The position numbers and the translations under genes were made by a program. A stretch of DNA of 64,000 bases from CAZUCE01 sp964619265 (lineage in GTDB: Bacteria; Planctomycetota; UBA1135; GCA-002686595). The stretch is from contig CAZUCE010000015.1 in assembly GCA_964619265.1 (NCBI GenBank), positions 42,724 through 106,723 on the forward strand, written 5' to 3'. The notes beneath the pieces were generated by a model. It was not told where the DNA came from, searched no databases, and saw only the letters and a list, made by a program, of their open reading frames with translations. The first letter of the stretch is position 1, and the number at the start of each line of letters is the position of its first letter. Shown piece after piece: positions 19,301-27,847 of this stretch.

Positions 19301-22300
19301 CGGGTTCGGGCAAGAAGCTGCGGTCCGCGAAGTTGAGACCCGACGGGGCGGTTGGCGGACTCGAAAGGAGAGCGTCCGAGAGGGACCGGCGGCCGCTGGC
19401 TTTTCCTCCGATCGAGCCGGCTCCTCCTCCGATTCCACCACCCATCCCTTGGATCGTCGCATCCTCTCGTACCCACGGTTGCAGCAACAGACCTGGCCGC
19501 GCCAGCAGGCTACCGGCGAAGCGCTGCGAGAAGCGCCGCGCGAGGATATAGCGCTCTTCCGAACCGAGCGGTTGCTCGAACAAGTAGTCGCTCGGGATCG
19601 CGTCCCGTAAGAAGACACCAGGGGCCGGATCGGAGGAAATGCGCAGCGCCTGGTCCAGCGACATCGAGGGCGCGTAGGTCGTCGCAACGAGATGAACGCG
19701 GGTTGCGGCTCCCGTGCCACCGAGCTGGAGGACGAGCTGCTGCTCGCCGCGGGTTCCAGCGGGAACCGAAGCCGCTGGCACCACGGAGAGTCCCTGGATG
19801 GTCAGCTCTGGCTTGGCCCGCCGTTCCAACCGCCGGTCCGCCGCGAGAGCACCGTCCGCTCCGCTCCGCTCGGTCACCCGAAGAACGACGCGCTGATCTG
19901 TGCTTGGGAGCCACAGGTCGTAGTTCCCCGCCCCAAGACCCGCACAGACGATGCCGCCGGAATTCCAGCGCAAGCTCGCCCCGCGATCGGCCAGGGATCC
20001 GCGCTCGTTCGTCTCTAGCAACGAAACAGGGGGTCGCCGCGCCGCCAAGCGATTCGCGACCGGCAGGCTGAACGCCTCCCCTCGCTCCAGATGAAGCGTA
20101 GCGGGCCAGCGACAGCTGGGCTCCTCCAAACGAAAGCTCAGGCTTCCGAAGTCCTCGCCGATCACGACCAGTTCGGACAGCCCCTCCAACTCCCCCAGAA
20201 TCACTCGTCCACGCTCGTTCGTCCTGACAACCGTTTCGAGTTTCGCGGGATAGAACGCATGTCGCCCAACGATCCGCAAGGTTCGATTGGGTCGAGGCTC
20301 TCCGCCACGACCGAGGATGTCGACCACATAGCCCTCGGAGGTTCGGCCAAGCAGCGGGGCGGCCAGCGCGCCGTGCCCGTGAATCAAGGCGCCCCCGAGA
20401 GAGACCTGGCTCGATTCGAGCTGGAGCGCCTCGTCCTTCAGCATCGAGGGCACTTCTCCCTTCCACTGCAAACTCCAGTTCCCAGCGAGGTCTGGGATCG
20501 GAAGCTCGAAGACGCCCTCCCCAAAGTCCGAAGCGCTCAAGTCCTTCGCGCGGAAACTGGAACTCACTCCGTCGCGTCCGAAGCCACGCACAACCAGCAC
20601 CGGTTCTTTCAGCCAGTCGAGCGATACCGCCTGACCCGCCAGCTGGAGGTGCGGTCGAACCAAGATTCGACCTGGAAGACCCTCGAGCTGTTGTTCCGAG
20701 TCCATCCAAGCCTCGAGCGCGAGCGTGTAGTCCTCGGTGAGCGCGGGAAGCTTCCCACGCGCGACTCGCCTGGCCCCTCGCAGGAGAACCTCCTTCGAGC
20801 CTCCTCGCTCGGAGAAGGGAACAAACACGTCGCCGTCCGGCTCGGCGCGAAACAACTGGCCGTCGACCACGAGCTCCGCGCCTTGGACCTGCCGGCCGAG
20901 CTCGTCGAAGACGCGCACGCGCTGGCCGGCCGCGGTCGGTTTGGTTTCGAACGAGAGACTGCCTTTGCGGACGAGAACTTGACTGACGAAGCCCTCGGCC
21001 GCGAAGCGGACGAGATACACGCCGGGACCGGCGAACTCCGGAAATTCGAATCGTTCGCGAACTCGGCGAAAACTGGAGTCCGAGTAGACGTAGCGCTGCT
21101 CACGAAGGGCCCGGTGGCCGGACAGATCGAGGTTCGCCGGCACCTCCTGGTCGACCTCTCGGTAGTAGGCTTCCGCGTCGATCTTGTGGACTTCCACATA
21201 CATCTCTGACACGCCCTTGCGAACCAGCTCGATTGCCACCGGCGCGTCCGCGGCGAATTCGAGCTTCGATTCGGATGGAAAGCGCAGCTCGACGCGAGCT
21301 TCGATCGCTTCGAGCCACTTCGGATCGTCGACCAGGTCAAGCCACGGCCCCGGCTCGCGCCCGGCGAGCAGTTGAGCCTCGACGAACAGCCGGTCAAGCG
21401 TGTCCTCATCGACCCAACGGGAGTAGGACGTGGGGCTCTCGGCGTCTCCTAGGAAATCGAGCAGCGATTCCCGCACCAGAAGGTCATGTTCCTGCGGGGA
21501 GACCGGGTCGAGACCGGAGTCCAAGTCCGGCGAGAAGTCGACGCTGCGACGTTCGTCGCGAAACGCTCGCGGACTAAATTCCGTTGCGGGGCCAGCTTCC
21601 AAGTAGTTTCGGAAGTCGGTCTCGTTCAGAGTTCCTAGAGCTCGATCCAAGGTTCGCTGGTGAAAGAGAACCTGCGCACGCAAGCCGTCCCAGCGCTCCG
21701 GAAGCCTCTCTGAAAACACAAGCAGCTCAGCGAGCCACGCGCGGCGCGCGGCTCCCCGTCGCTCCGCGTCGACATCTGGATTCGGACGCAATCGATCTAG
21801 GTAGGCCTGGACGAATTTCTTCTCTTCGAGCAACCGCGGATCGGCCGCCGCCCATCGGTCCAGCTGCTCGCGCAGCAGCGCCTGATGAATCGACCGGTTT
21901 CCAAAGTCACCCGGCTTGCGAAGATCCGCTTGGACCGCGTCCAAAACGCCGCCCGCGTCGGGACGCACGTCCGAGTTGAGGACAAACCGGGCCTCCTCCC
22001 GCGTCCACTCAGACCACGGAAGGCTCCATCTGGCGGCTTCGCTCAAGCCGCGAACCCAAGTCGCTCCATCCCGTCGAGACTCGGCCAGGAAACGCGACTG
22101 GCTGAACGCTTCTGGATCGATGCGCCCCACCGGAGTGTTGCCGGCCTCTGCGATGCCAGCTGGACCTCCACCGCGGAGTGGAAACTGCTTGTCCAGAAGT
22201 GCCCAGGCCCTTTCCGGATCCAGTTCAAAGCCGGCGATGGCACACCGGGCTTCGAGGCCCGCCAATTCTTCCGCTTCAGGATCCTCTGCGCGCCAAGCCT

Positions 22301-22538
22301 CTAACAGCACGTCGAGCTCTTCAAACCTCCCCTCGTGAATCAAGTGGAGACAACGCAGGCGGCGCAGCAGCGGATCTCCTGGCAATCCGCCCTGCAAGAT
22401 CGCGTCGCGGTCGTCCGCCAGCACGAAGGCTTCGAGGTCGGATCCGGTCGTCTGAGCCCCGGCCCGGTTTGCAAAAACCAAAGCCCCCACAGCAGCCAAG
22501 ACGAAGAAGTGGTCCGTGAAGCGACGCGGAAGATGCAT
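16380..22538 (-). CDS. Giant exported protein of unknown function (macroglobulin-like, uncertain)
   Basis: 2052 residues from ATG 22538, chosen because the next residues MHLPRRFTDHFFVLAAVGALV form a clear signal peptide ending near ANRAGAQ. An upstream in-frame ATG at 22607 would bury it. The protein is mostly beta-rich. The region around residues 450-1000 looks like a string of Ig/macroglobulin-type domains (GPGVYLVRFAAEGFVSQVLV, EGYVVDILGRGGEPRPNRTL). A glycine-rich linker (GMGGGIGGGAGSIGG) lies near residue 1080. Near 1800 there is a TPR-like helical stretch (ADAIEQFERIDP), and the C-terminus is again beta-rich. No thioester CxEQ motif is visible, so the alpha-2-macroglobulin relation is only structural guesswork. 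It appears monocistronic. Confidence 0.85.
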   Translation of the reverse strand: MHLPRRFTDHFFVLAAVGALVFANRAGAQTTGSDLEAFVLADDRDAILQGGLPGDPLLRRLRCLHLIHEGRFEELDVLLEAWRAEDPEAEELAGLEARCAIAGFELDPERAWALLDKQFPLRGGGPAGIAEAGNTPVGRIDPEAFSQSRFLAESRRDGATWVRGLSEAARWSLPWSEWTREEARFVLNSDVRPDAGGVLDAVQADLRKPGDFGNRSIHQALLREQLDRWAAADPRLLEEKKFVQAYLDRLRPNPDVDAERRGAARRAWLAELLVFSERLPERWDGLRAQVLFHQRTLDRALGTLNETDFRNYLEAGPATEFSPRAFRDERRSVDFSPDLDSGLDPVSPQEHDLLVRESLLDFLGDAESPTSYSRWVDEDTLDRLFVEAQLLAGREPGPWLDLVDDPKWLEAIEARVELRFPSESKLEFAADAPVAIELVRKGVSEMYVEVHKIDAEAYYREVDQEVPANLDLSGHRALREQRYVYSDSSFRRVRERFEFPEFAGPGVYLVRFAAEGFVSQVLVRKGSLSFETKPTAAGQRVRVFDELGRQVQGAELVVDGQLFRAEPDGDVFVPFSERGGSKEVLLRGARRVARGKLPALTEDYTLALEAWMDSEQQLEGLPGRILVRPHLQLAGQAVSLDWLKEPVLVVRGFGRDGVSSSFRAKDLSASDFGEGVFELPIPDLAGNWSLQWKGEVPSMLKDEALQLESSQVSLGGALIHGHGALAAPLLGRTSEGYVVDILGRGGEPRPNRTLRIVGRHAFYPAKLETVVRTNERGRVILGELEGLSELVVIGEDFGSLSFRLEEPSCRWPATLHLERGEAFSLPVANRLAARRPPVSLLETNERGSLADRGASLRWNSGGIVCAGLGAGNYDLWLPSTDQRVVLRVTERSGADGALAADRRLERRAKPELTIQGLSVVPAASVPAGTRGEQQLVLQLGGTGAATRVHLVATTYAPSMSLDQALRISSDPAPGVFLRDAIPSDYLFEQPLGSEERYILARRFSQRFAGSLLARPGLLLQPWVREDATIQGMGGGIGGGAGSIGGKASGRRSLSDALLSSPPTAPSGLNFADRSFLPEPGLVLPNLRPDEQGRIVLDLGQLRGRNWIEVCALDGEQQVAGRVFAESVDWSPRELRHEPAQAGPEAISYSSELRVLRSGQPLPEGRPAENRWMVTGSLEKTFDLLLEVCADPELEKFSFLKEWDELEPEARLELYGRFACHELNLFLRFRDPSFFSGIVKPYLANKLQKTFVDRLLLGEDLSRYLEPAAFAKLGLIEQALLAGELSPDRTRAFWQEQRASSPWDRRSREGRVQSAMRSAWLDPELRAEMEALAPAPSETDFSDFEAEPGGPFLVKGNAEEALRIKRIRARARSLYRAPGHTQIWSETHWWRRTLDQGPPPCEGHEFWADYAQRDRAEAFVSKFFLEAAGSGAEALVALAVTNLPWSESSEAAGDQLLFLREPKALADSSEERPILLAREVFRADWAKDQRTRDQLARSEAAENLGELEPGITYGVRWVITNPSPNALTGELSLSLPTGTLALDSELGERQKSLSVPPWGQQLVVAWIYFPLEGPFELPAAHVTTGGERLASFPAESIAVQTRVEPRRVTWPEIARHGSPEEIVAYLAGQESLASLDWRVMESRFRDRAVWEAVLARVEPRAGLVEQVWLPAIFHRDAKRTREFLSTQAAFLRRTGPYVSSPLLQVDPFEDLSIEHIEFSPIHNARSQPVNGSWAFSNLDLKNESERLLLELAHKPALDATDRLRLCDLFLASDRIADAIEQFERIDPNASVSRLQRDYLACWLALAREDLAAARAAAEPHANHPVARWRERFQASLAVIEQAETGVASLVRTGHSNSVQAAKAPVLELTGEGGSFALRFRGPGPVTVGFYPLDVESRFSNAPFDSSDAAGVPFVEPSSSLEFAGEDGLKVHILELPADLIDTPTTVVARHGALRRQVLLQPSSLDVELVEAFGRLTVRDRDSNKPLSRIYVKVYRIAATGEPQFHKDGTTDVLGRFDYTSVTPPPDRQVERYAILIQGERLGAVVLQVRAPGR

Positions 22539-22726
22539 GCAAAAGCGAGGAGGAGGTCTTGGGCAACGCGAGCTGGAGGGTGAGCAGGAAGGCAACTTCC
22601 ATGCCACGGGCCGTCCACTAAGGTTCTAACGGCCCAAAGGCCCCCACGGGCCTCCGCGCTCGATAGGCGTTCCCACAGCGAAACGCCGCTGACCCTCTCC
22701 GGTTCAGTGCGCTCGAACAGCGGCCC

Positions 22727-22768
22727 CAAAAACACCGAAGCCCGGCGGGCATGCAACCCGCCGGGCTT
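22727..22768 (-). terminator. Rho-independent terminator of the beta-propeller protein gene
   Basis: A perfect 12-bp stem (aagcccggcggg at 22738-22749, cccgccgggctt at 22757-22768) with a 7-nt loop. On the minus strand it is followed by a T-rich tail (cggtgttttt). It starts 42 bp past the stop codon at 22810. Confidence 0.85.
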
Positions 22769-22809
22769 CCGGAATGTCACGACTCAAGCTATCCGGCGGG
22801 CGCTCGCCC

Positions 22810-24372
22810 TCAGGGAACCAAGTCGATCGAGCTGGCCAGACTCGCTCGCGTCGCCGTAGCGGTCAGCGGGTCGAGACCGATCGCCGCGTGGTGGAGTTGC
22901 GCGCCGGCCAGAGCCTGGGGGGCGCCGGCCGGGATCGTCAGGCGGCCGGCCGCGCTCCCGAGGCCGTCCAACACCCCGAACGTGTTCGCAAGCGCCCCCT
23001 GGTTGGCCGAAACCAGAGTAAAGGTGGTCCAAGCATCCACGATCAGCGGAACCGTGATCGCCCCGAACGGAACGCCGGGTGAGGTTCCGGTGGCGGAGCC
23101 AACGATCAGATACAGCTCACCGGCAGCCAGCGGCGCGAACGAGGCGAGCAAGTCCAGCTCCCCCCCACTCGAGAGCGAAGCTGATTCGGGAGACGAAAGG
23201 AGGCCGGGGCAGTCGACCCCGTTCAGGCTCCAGGACCAGAACGCGCCGGGCCCCGCACCCTGCACGACCAGATCCGAGCTGACGGTCACCACTCGCAAGC
23301 CGTCCAGATCTGCAGCGCCGTTCAGGTTGGCTTCCTCCGGTTGTTCAAACACCGTCCGGAGAATCCACTGGCCTTGCAGCCGCTGGTAGAGGAACAAGCT
23401 CCGGACCTCCAGGAATGTAGACGTCAACACGGAGCCCGAGACGAGCAGGTTGTTTCCGTCCAGCTCCAGGGTCGTGCCGAAGCCGAAAATTCCCGGCGGA
23501 GCAGGGATCGAGTCGGTAGCGAACCACTCAGACCCCGAACGCTCGAAGACGACCAGGCGGTCTCCCGGCGACAAATAACCGTCCTCGTCCGCGGGCGCGC
23601 GAACGATCAACGTGTCACCATCCAGGGTCAATTGACGGCCGAAGTCGTCGGGGTCAATCAGAGGCGTGGGGTCCTCGAGACTCTGCAAGAAATTCACCCC
23701 ACCAGTGGGGCTGAGTTCCCAGACCTTCACGCTCCCTGTGTCCGCTTTGCCGAAGAGATTGAATCCGGGAGCGCCCAGGACCAACACGTCGTCTCCGATT
23801 CCGATCGAAGCTCCTAGATTCTGGTCGAGCGGAAATCCGACGAACCCAGCGGTAGGGGTCAGCGACTCATCTGGCTGAACCTTGTACATCTGCACCTCTC
23901 CGTTCAGAAAGATCTGCGAGAGGTCCTCATTCTCGTTGGAAATCACAATGAACGGGAAGTTCGCTTCGAGCTGGGTCGCAACAAAGGGGATCCCGATTGG
24001 CGCGGTCGAAGGCTGCCACTCGCCGCCGGTCCATTGGAAAGAGTGAAGCTCCGAGTCCGAGGCCACCCACAATCGATCTCCGTCCAGAGCCAATCTGGGC
24101 GAAAGGAACGAAATGTTCGGAACGGCGAGGGAATCTTCGAGCTGCCAACTCGCGTCGGACTGCTCTCGGTAGAGCTGGATCAAGGACTCCGTGCTGTCTG
24201 CCGGAGTGTTCCCGACAGCCAGCCACTCCTGATCCAGGTCGAGCTGAGTTCCGAAGCTGCTTATCGGAAGAGCATTGAGCTCGCGGTCTGTGAGGCACTG
24301 GGCGGAAACGGGGGTGACCCAAACCGCGATGGCGAGAATCCAAGAAAGGGAAGCGAGCGATCTCAAGGCCAT
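22810..24372 (-). CDS. Secreted FG-GAP-like beta-propeller protein with shared C-terminal domain
   Basis: 520 residues. The N-terminus MALRSLASLSWILAIAVW ending at VSAQ is a signal peptide. Residues 35-385 hold repeated blades of the type FGTQLDLDQEWLAVG, PRLALDGDRLWVAS, LGASIGIGDDVLVLGAP, FGRQLTLDGDTLIVRAP and FGTTLELDGNNLLVSG, which is the FG-GAP/integrin-alpha-like propeller pattern. The last 120 residues form a separate domain (ELDLLASFAPLAAGELYLIV, then GLGSAAGRLTIPAGAP) that also ends the sulfatase at 49457-51184. It has no recognisable enzyme motif. It is probably an extracellular or cell-surface protein and has its own terminator. Confidence 0.87.
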   Translation of the reverse strand: MALRSLASLSWILAIAVWVTPVSAQCLTDRELNALPISSFGTQLDLDQEWLAVGNTPADSTESLIQLYREQSDASWQLEDSLAVPNISFLSPRLALDGDRLWVASDSELHSFQWTGGEWQPSTAPIGIPFVATQLEANFPFIVISNENEDLSQIFLNGEVQMYKVQPDESLTPTAGFVGFPLDQNLGASIGIGDDVLVLGAPGFNLFGKADTGSVKVWELSPTGGVNFLQSLEDPTPLIDPDDFGRQLTLDGDTLIVRAPADEDGYLSPGDRLVVFERSGSEWFATDSIPAPPGIFGFGTTLELDGNNLLVSGSVLTSTFLEVRSLFLYQRLQGQWILRTVFEQPEEANLNGAADLDGLRVVTVSSDLVVQGAGPGAFWSWSLNGVDCPGLLSSPESASLSSGGELDLLASFAPLAAGELYLIVGSATGTSPGVPFGAITVPLIVDAWTTFTLVSANQGALANTFGVLDGLGSAAGRLTIPAGAPQALAGAQLHHAAIGLDPLTATATRASLASSIDLVP

Positions 24373-24570
24373 AGGAACAAGCGGGGCAGAGATTTCAAAG
24401 GGGCTGAGACTCTAGAGAGCGCCGCGATGGAAAATCCTGGCGAGAGAAACCGGAGATTCACTCCCCCCCGGCTTGAAGCCGCCGGAGACTCGTGTTTTCC
24501 CCCGTCCGTTCTACGCAAAGCCCGGCCCGCTCAAGACTCCCCGGATAGCCAGCCGCCGTCGAATCCCGGT

Positions 24571-25215
24571 TCACCCGCGGCCGGCGGATAGACCCCCAAA
24601 CCCTGAGCGCATCGCCGCCGTGAGCGAGGTCCGCAAGCCGGGATCGCCAACGGGCACCGAAGCGAAATCGCTGACTCGCCCCATGACGCTGGCGTTCAGG
24701 CCGCAAGGCGCGAATCGTCCGAAGGAGTCCAGGTCGCAGTCGACGTTGAGCGCAAGTCCGTGCCAGGTCACCCAGCGCCGCACCGCGATTCCGATCGAGC
24801 ACAGCTTCTTGTCCTTCACCCAAACGCCCGTCCAGCCCTGCTTGCGACCGGACTCGACTCCAAGCGTCGCGAGGGCGTCGATCACCACCTGCTCGAGATC
24901 GCGCAAGTAGCGGTGCAGGTCGCGCCGACCTTCCGGGAGCAACAGGATTGGGTAAGCCACGGTTTGTCCCGGTCCATGCCAAGTGGCTTCCCCGCCCCGT
25001 TCGACCTCAACCACCGGCAATCCCAAACGAGTCCAGTCCTGCTTCGGCGTCTTGCGCCCGAGGGTCACGACCTCGGGATGCTCGCAGAAGATGAGCCGGT
25101 CCGGAGCGTTCCCTGCCAACCGCTCGGCCACGAGCTGCTGCTGCCGCTCGTGGGCCTCGAGGTAGGGAAGCGTTCCCCAGTCGAGGACCTCGAGGTCCTC
25201 GGGGAATCCGGTCAC
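24571..25215 (-). CDS. lipB: Octanoyltransferase (lipoate-protein ligase B)
   Basis: 214 residues; transfers octanoyl from acyl-ACP to lipoyl-domain lysines, the first step of lipoate assembly in the cytoplasm. It shows the family motifs: VVEVERGGEATWHGPGQ (the RGG...HGPGQ substrate loop), the lysine region VKDKKLCSIGIAVRRWVTWHG, and FAPCGLN with the catalytic cysteine. Usual length for the family. Its start overlaps the end of the E3 gene by 4 bp (25212-25215), making it the last gene of the oxoacid dehydrogenase operon that begins with lipA. It would lipoylate the E2 encoded in the same operon. Confidence 0.93.
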   Translation of the reverse strand: MTGFPEDLEVLDWGTLPYLEAHERQQQLVAERLAGNAPDRLIFCEHPEVVTLGRKTPKQDWTRLGLPVVEVERGGEATWHGPGQTVAYPILLLPEGRRDLHRYLRDLEQVVIDALATLGVESGRKQGWTGVWVKDKKLCSIGIAVRRWVTWHGLALNVDCDLDSFGRFAPCGLNASVMGRVSDFASVPVGDPGLRTSLTAAMRSGFGGLSAGRG

Positions 25216-26681
25216 TTCTTCTTGGGGCGCTGGAAGATGTGAACCGCCATACCGTGCACCGCCTCGGCGGATTCCATCATCGCCTCGGGCAGGGTCGGGT
25301 GCGCGTGGATCGTGCGGGCGATGTCTTCGGTGGTCGCGCCCATTTCGATGGCGAGCGTCGCCTCGGCGATCAGCTCGGTGACCTCGGGTCCGACCATGTG
25401 GACACCGAGGACCTCATCGGTCTTTGCGTCCGAGATGATCTTCACGAATCCCTCGGTTTCCATCAGGCTCATGGCGCGGCCCGAGGCCGCGAAGGGGAAC
25501 TGGCCCGTGACGACTTCGCGACCCTCCTCCTTGCACTGGTCCTCGGTCAGGCCAACCGACGCCATTTCTGGCGCCGTGAAGATCACCGCCGGCACACAGC
25601 GCACATCGTATTCCTCCGGTTGGCCCGCGATCGCGCCGGCGGCCACCAGGCCTTCCTTGCTGCCTTTGTGGGCGAGCATCGGCTGGCCGGCGATGTCGCC
25701 GATCGCATACACGTTCGGAACCTTGGTGCGCAGTTGCTTGTCGACGGGCAGAAAGCCCCGCTTGTCGAGCTCGAGGCCGATCTTCTCGATGCCGAGACCT
25801 CCGCTGTAAGGCTTGCGACCGACGGTCGAGAGGATCTGGTCGCACTCGATCTCTTGGATGCCGTCCTTGGTCTTGACCTTGACGATCTTGGTGGAGCCGC
25901 GCTTCTTTTCGAACGATTGGGCCAGGGCTTCGGTGATCAGCTCGATGCCCAGGCCCTTGAGCGAGCGCTCGATGACCTTGACGCAATCACGCTCTTGGCC
26001 AGGCAGGGCCCCCTTCGTGCCCTCGAGCACGGTGACCTTGGATCCAAGCTTGGCGTACATCATGCCCAGCTCGAGCCCAATGTAGCCTCCGCCGATGACC
26101 ACGAGATGCTTCGGCAGCTTCTTCGGAGCGAGCGCGCCGGTTGAGGACCAGACGTCTTTCTCGTCGTTGGCGAAGCCCGGAATCTCAATCGGCACCGAAC
26201 CGGTCGCGATCACGATGTCGTCCACTTCGAGCAGATGTTCACCGTCTGTTCCGCCCGAAACGCGAACTGTGTGGCGGTTCAGAATTTCAGCCGAGCCCCG
26301 CAGCACGTTGCACTTGTGGTTCTTGAGCAGCCCGCCGACGCCACCGGTCAACTTGCCAACGATGCCCTGCTTCCAGGCCACCAACTGCTCCACATCGAGC
26401 TTTACGCCCGTCGCGGTGATCCCGAGCGCCTTCGCTTTCTCGATTTTCGACAGCAGCGAGCCCGCCGCAATCATGGCCTTGCTCGGGATGCAGCCAACAT
26501 TCAGGCAGGTGCCGCCGAGTTCTTCTTTCTCGACCACGGTCACCTCCTGCCCGAGTTGGGCGAGCCGGATAGCGCACACATAGCCCGCCGGGCCCGCACC
26601 GATCACGACCACCTTGCGGGACTTACCCGGGCTGGATGCATTCGGGGTTTGCGTCTTCGTCGTCTTCGCGGTGCCGGCCAT
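25212..26681 (-). CDS. lpdA: Dihydrolipoyl dehydrogenase (E3)
   Basis: 489 residues; reoxidises dihydrolipoyl groups of E2 with NAD+. The FAD site VVVIGAGPAGYVCAIRLAQLG follows a short Thr/Lys-rich leader of about 22 residues. The redox disulfide is in GGTCLNVGCIPSK. The NAD site is VVIGGGYIGLELGMMYAKLG. The C-terminal interface carries the His-Glu pair in HAHPTLPEAMMESAEA. All catalytic parts are present. It follows the second E1alpha gene by 29 bp and overlaps lipB by 4 bp, so it is dedicated to this complex, although it may also serve other lipoyl enzymes. Confidence 0.95.
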   Translation of the reverse strand: MAGTAKTTKTQTPNASSPGKSRKVVVIGAGPAGYVCAIRLAQLGQEVTVVEKEELGGTCLNVGCIPSKAMIAAGSLLSKIEKAKALGITATGVKLDVEQLVAWKQGIVGKLTGGVGGLLKNHKCNVLRGSAEILNRHTVRVSGGTDGEHLLEVDDIVIATGSVPIEIPGFANDEKDVWSSTGALAPKKLPKHLVVIGGGYIGLELGMMYAKLGSKVTVLEGTKGALPGQERDCVKVIERSLKGLGIELITEALAQSFEKKRGSTKIVKVKTKDGIQEIECDQILSTVGRKPYSGGLGIEKIGLELDKRGFLPVDKQLRTKVPNVYAIGDIAGQPMLAHKGSKEGLVAAGAIAGQPEEYDVRCVPAVIFTAPEMASVGLTEDQCKEEGREVVTGQFPFAASGRAMSLMETEGFVKIISDAKTDEVLGVHMVGPEVTELIAEATLAIEMGATTEDIARTIHAHPTLPEAMMESAEAVHGMAVHIFQRPKKK

Positions 26682-26710
26682 GACTGGAGAAGGATTCGTG
26701 TCTTTGGATC

Positions 26711-27835
26711 TTAAAGCGGGAACGCGCCGTCCCCAGGGCGCGCGTCGCCGAGCTTCTCGGCCACGCGCAGGAATTCGTTGTACTGCTTGCGCAGGTGCAC
26801 AGGCACCTCGGCGTAGATGTCCTCGACCAGCGATTTGAGCGGCATCGGATCCACGACCTCCTGGGTGTGGATCTCATCGTCGACCGTTTTCACCCACTTT
26901 TCGTGGATAGCTTCGGCCTCGCCCTTCTTGAGCAAACCTCGCTCGGTGAGGAAGTTCTGAAAGCGCGGGATCGGATCTCGCTCGCGCCACACGGCGACCT
27001 CAGCTTCGTCTCGATACTTGGTCGGGTCGTCGGAGCTGGAGTGCCCCATCAGCCGGTAGGTCTTGAGCACCAACAAGAAAGGGCCCTCGCCGCGACGACA
27101 GCGCTCGACCAGTTCCTTCATCGCCTCGAAGGTCGCCAGCGGATCGTTGCCGTCGACTTCGAAACTCGGCATTCCGTAGGCCTTGCCCTTTTCGGCGTAG
27201 GACTTCGAAGCCGTTTGGGCCCGGGAGGGCACCGAGATCGCCCAGCCGTTGTCGACCAGCACAAACACCGCCGGCACTTTCCAAACCGCGGCGAAGTTCA
27301 TGCCGGAATGGAATCCGTTCGAGCTACTGGCACCATCGCCAAAGAAAATCGTGTGAACCTCATCCTCGCCACGCTGCTTGGTTGCGAAGGCCGCGCCCAC
27401 ACCATGAGGGATCTGCGTACCGATCACCGAGGACCAGCTCGGGTAGTGGGTGCCCTTGTGCTGGAAGTGGTTGCACATCTGACGACCCTTCGCCGTGTCG
27501 AGGCTGTTGCAATACATCTGCGCGATGTACTCCGAGAGCGGCAGGCCGCGCACCAGCGCGGCCCCTCCCTCGCGGAGGCCGGACCACAGCCAGTCGCGTT
27601 CTTCTAGCGCCAAGGCCGAGCCGACCAGCGTGGCCTCAAGACCGAGCATCGAGCCCACGAAGCCGATGCGACCGGCTCGTTGGAGCTTGAGCATCCGTTC
27701 GTCGACGGTCCGGACGAACACGAGCTTCTCGTACACCTGGCGTAGCCAGGCATCGTCGTAGCTCGGCAGCTCGGGCGTCGGCTCACCGCTCCACTCGAGG
27801 AGCTGGTTGCGGATCTCAGTCGCAGCAGGGCTCAT
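26711..27835 (-). CDS. 2-oxoacid dehydrogenase E1 alpha subunit, second paralogue
   Basis: 374 residues. The thiamine diphosphate motif runs from GDGASSSNGFHSGMNF to VLVDNGW. GHSSSDDPTKY is the branched-chain-type phosphorylation-loop sequence, and EDIYAEVPVHLRKQ matches the C-terminal signature of BCKDH E1alpha. It has its own N-terminus and only partial similarity to the E1alpha at 30518-31636, but both end in a GDG-FPL tail. No second E1beta gene is nearby, so it must share the single E1beta or be used differently. It starts 12 bp after the E2 stop. Confidence 0.9.
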   Translation of the reverse strand: MSPAATEIRNQLLEWSGEPTPELPSYDDAWLRQVYEKLVFVRTVDERMLKLQRAGRIGFVGSMLGLEATLVGSALALEERDWLWSGLREGGAALVRGLPLSEYIAQMYCNSLDTAKGRQMCNHFQHKGTHYPSWSSVIGTQIPHGVGAAFATKQRGEDEVHTIFFGDGASSSNGFHSGMNFAAVWKVPAVFVLVDNGWAISVPSRAQTASKSYAEKGKAYGMPSFEVDGNDPLATFEAMKELVERCRRGEGPFLLVLKTYRLMGHSSSDDPTKYRDEAEVAVWRERDPIPRFQNFLTERGLLKKGEAEAIHEKWVKTVDDEIHTQEVVDPMPLKSLVEDIYAEVPVHLRKQYNEFLRVAEKLGDARPGDGAFPL

Positions 27836-27847
27836 GAATCGCAGCCC

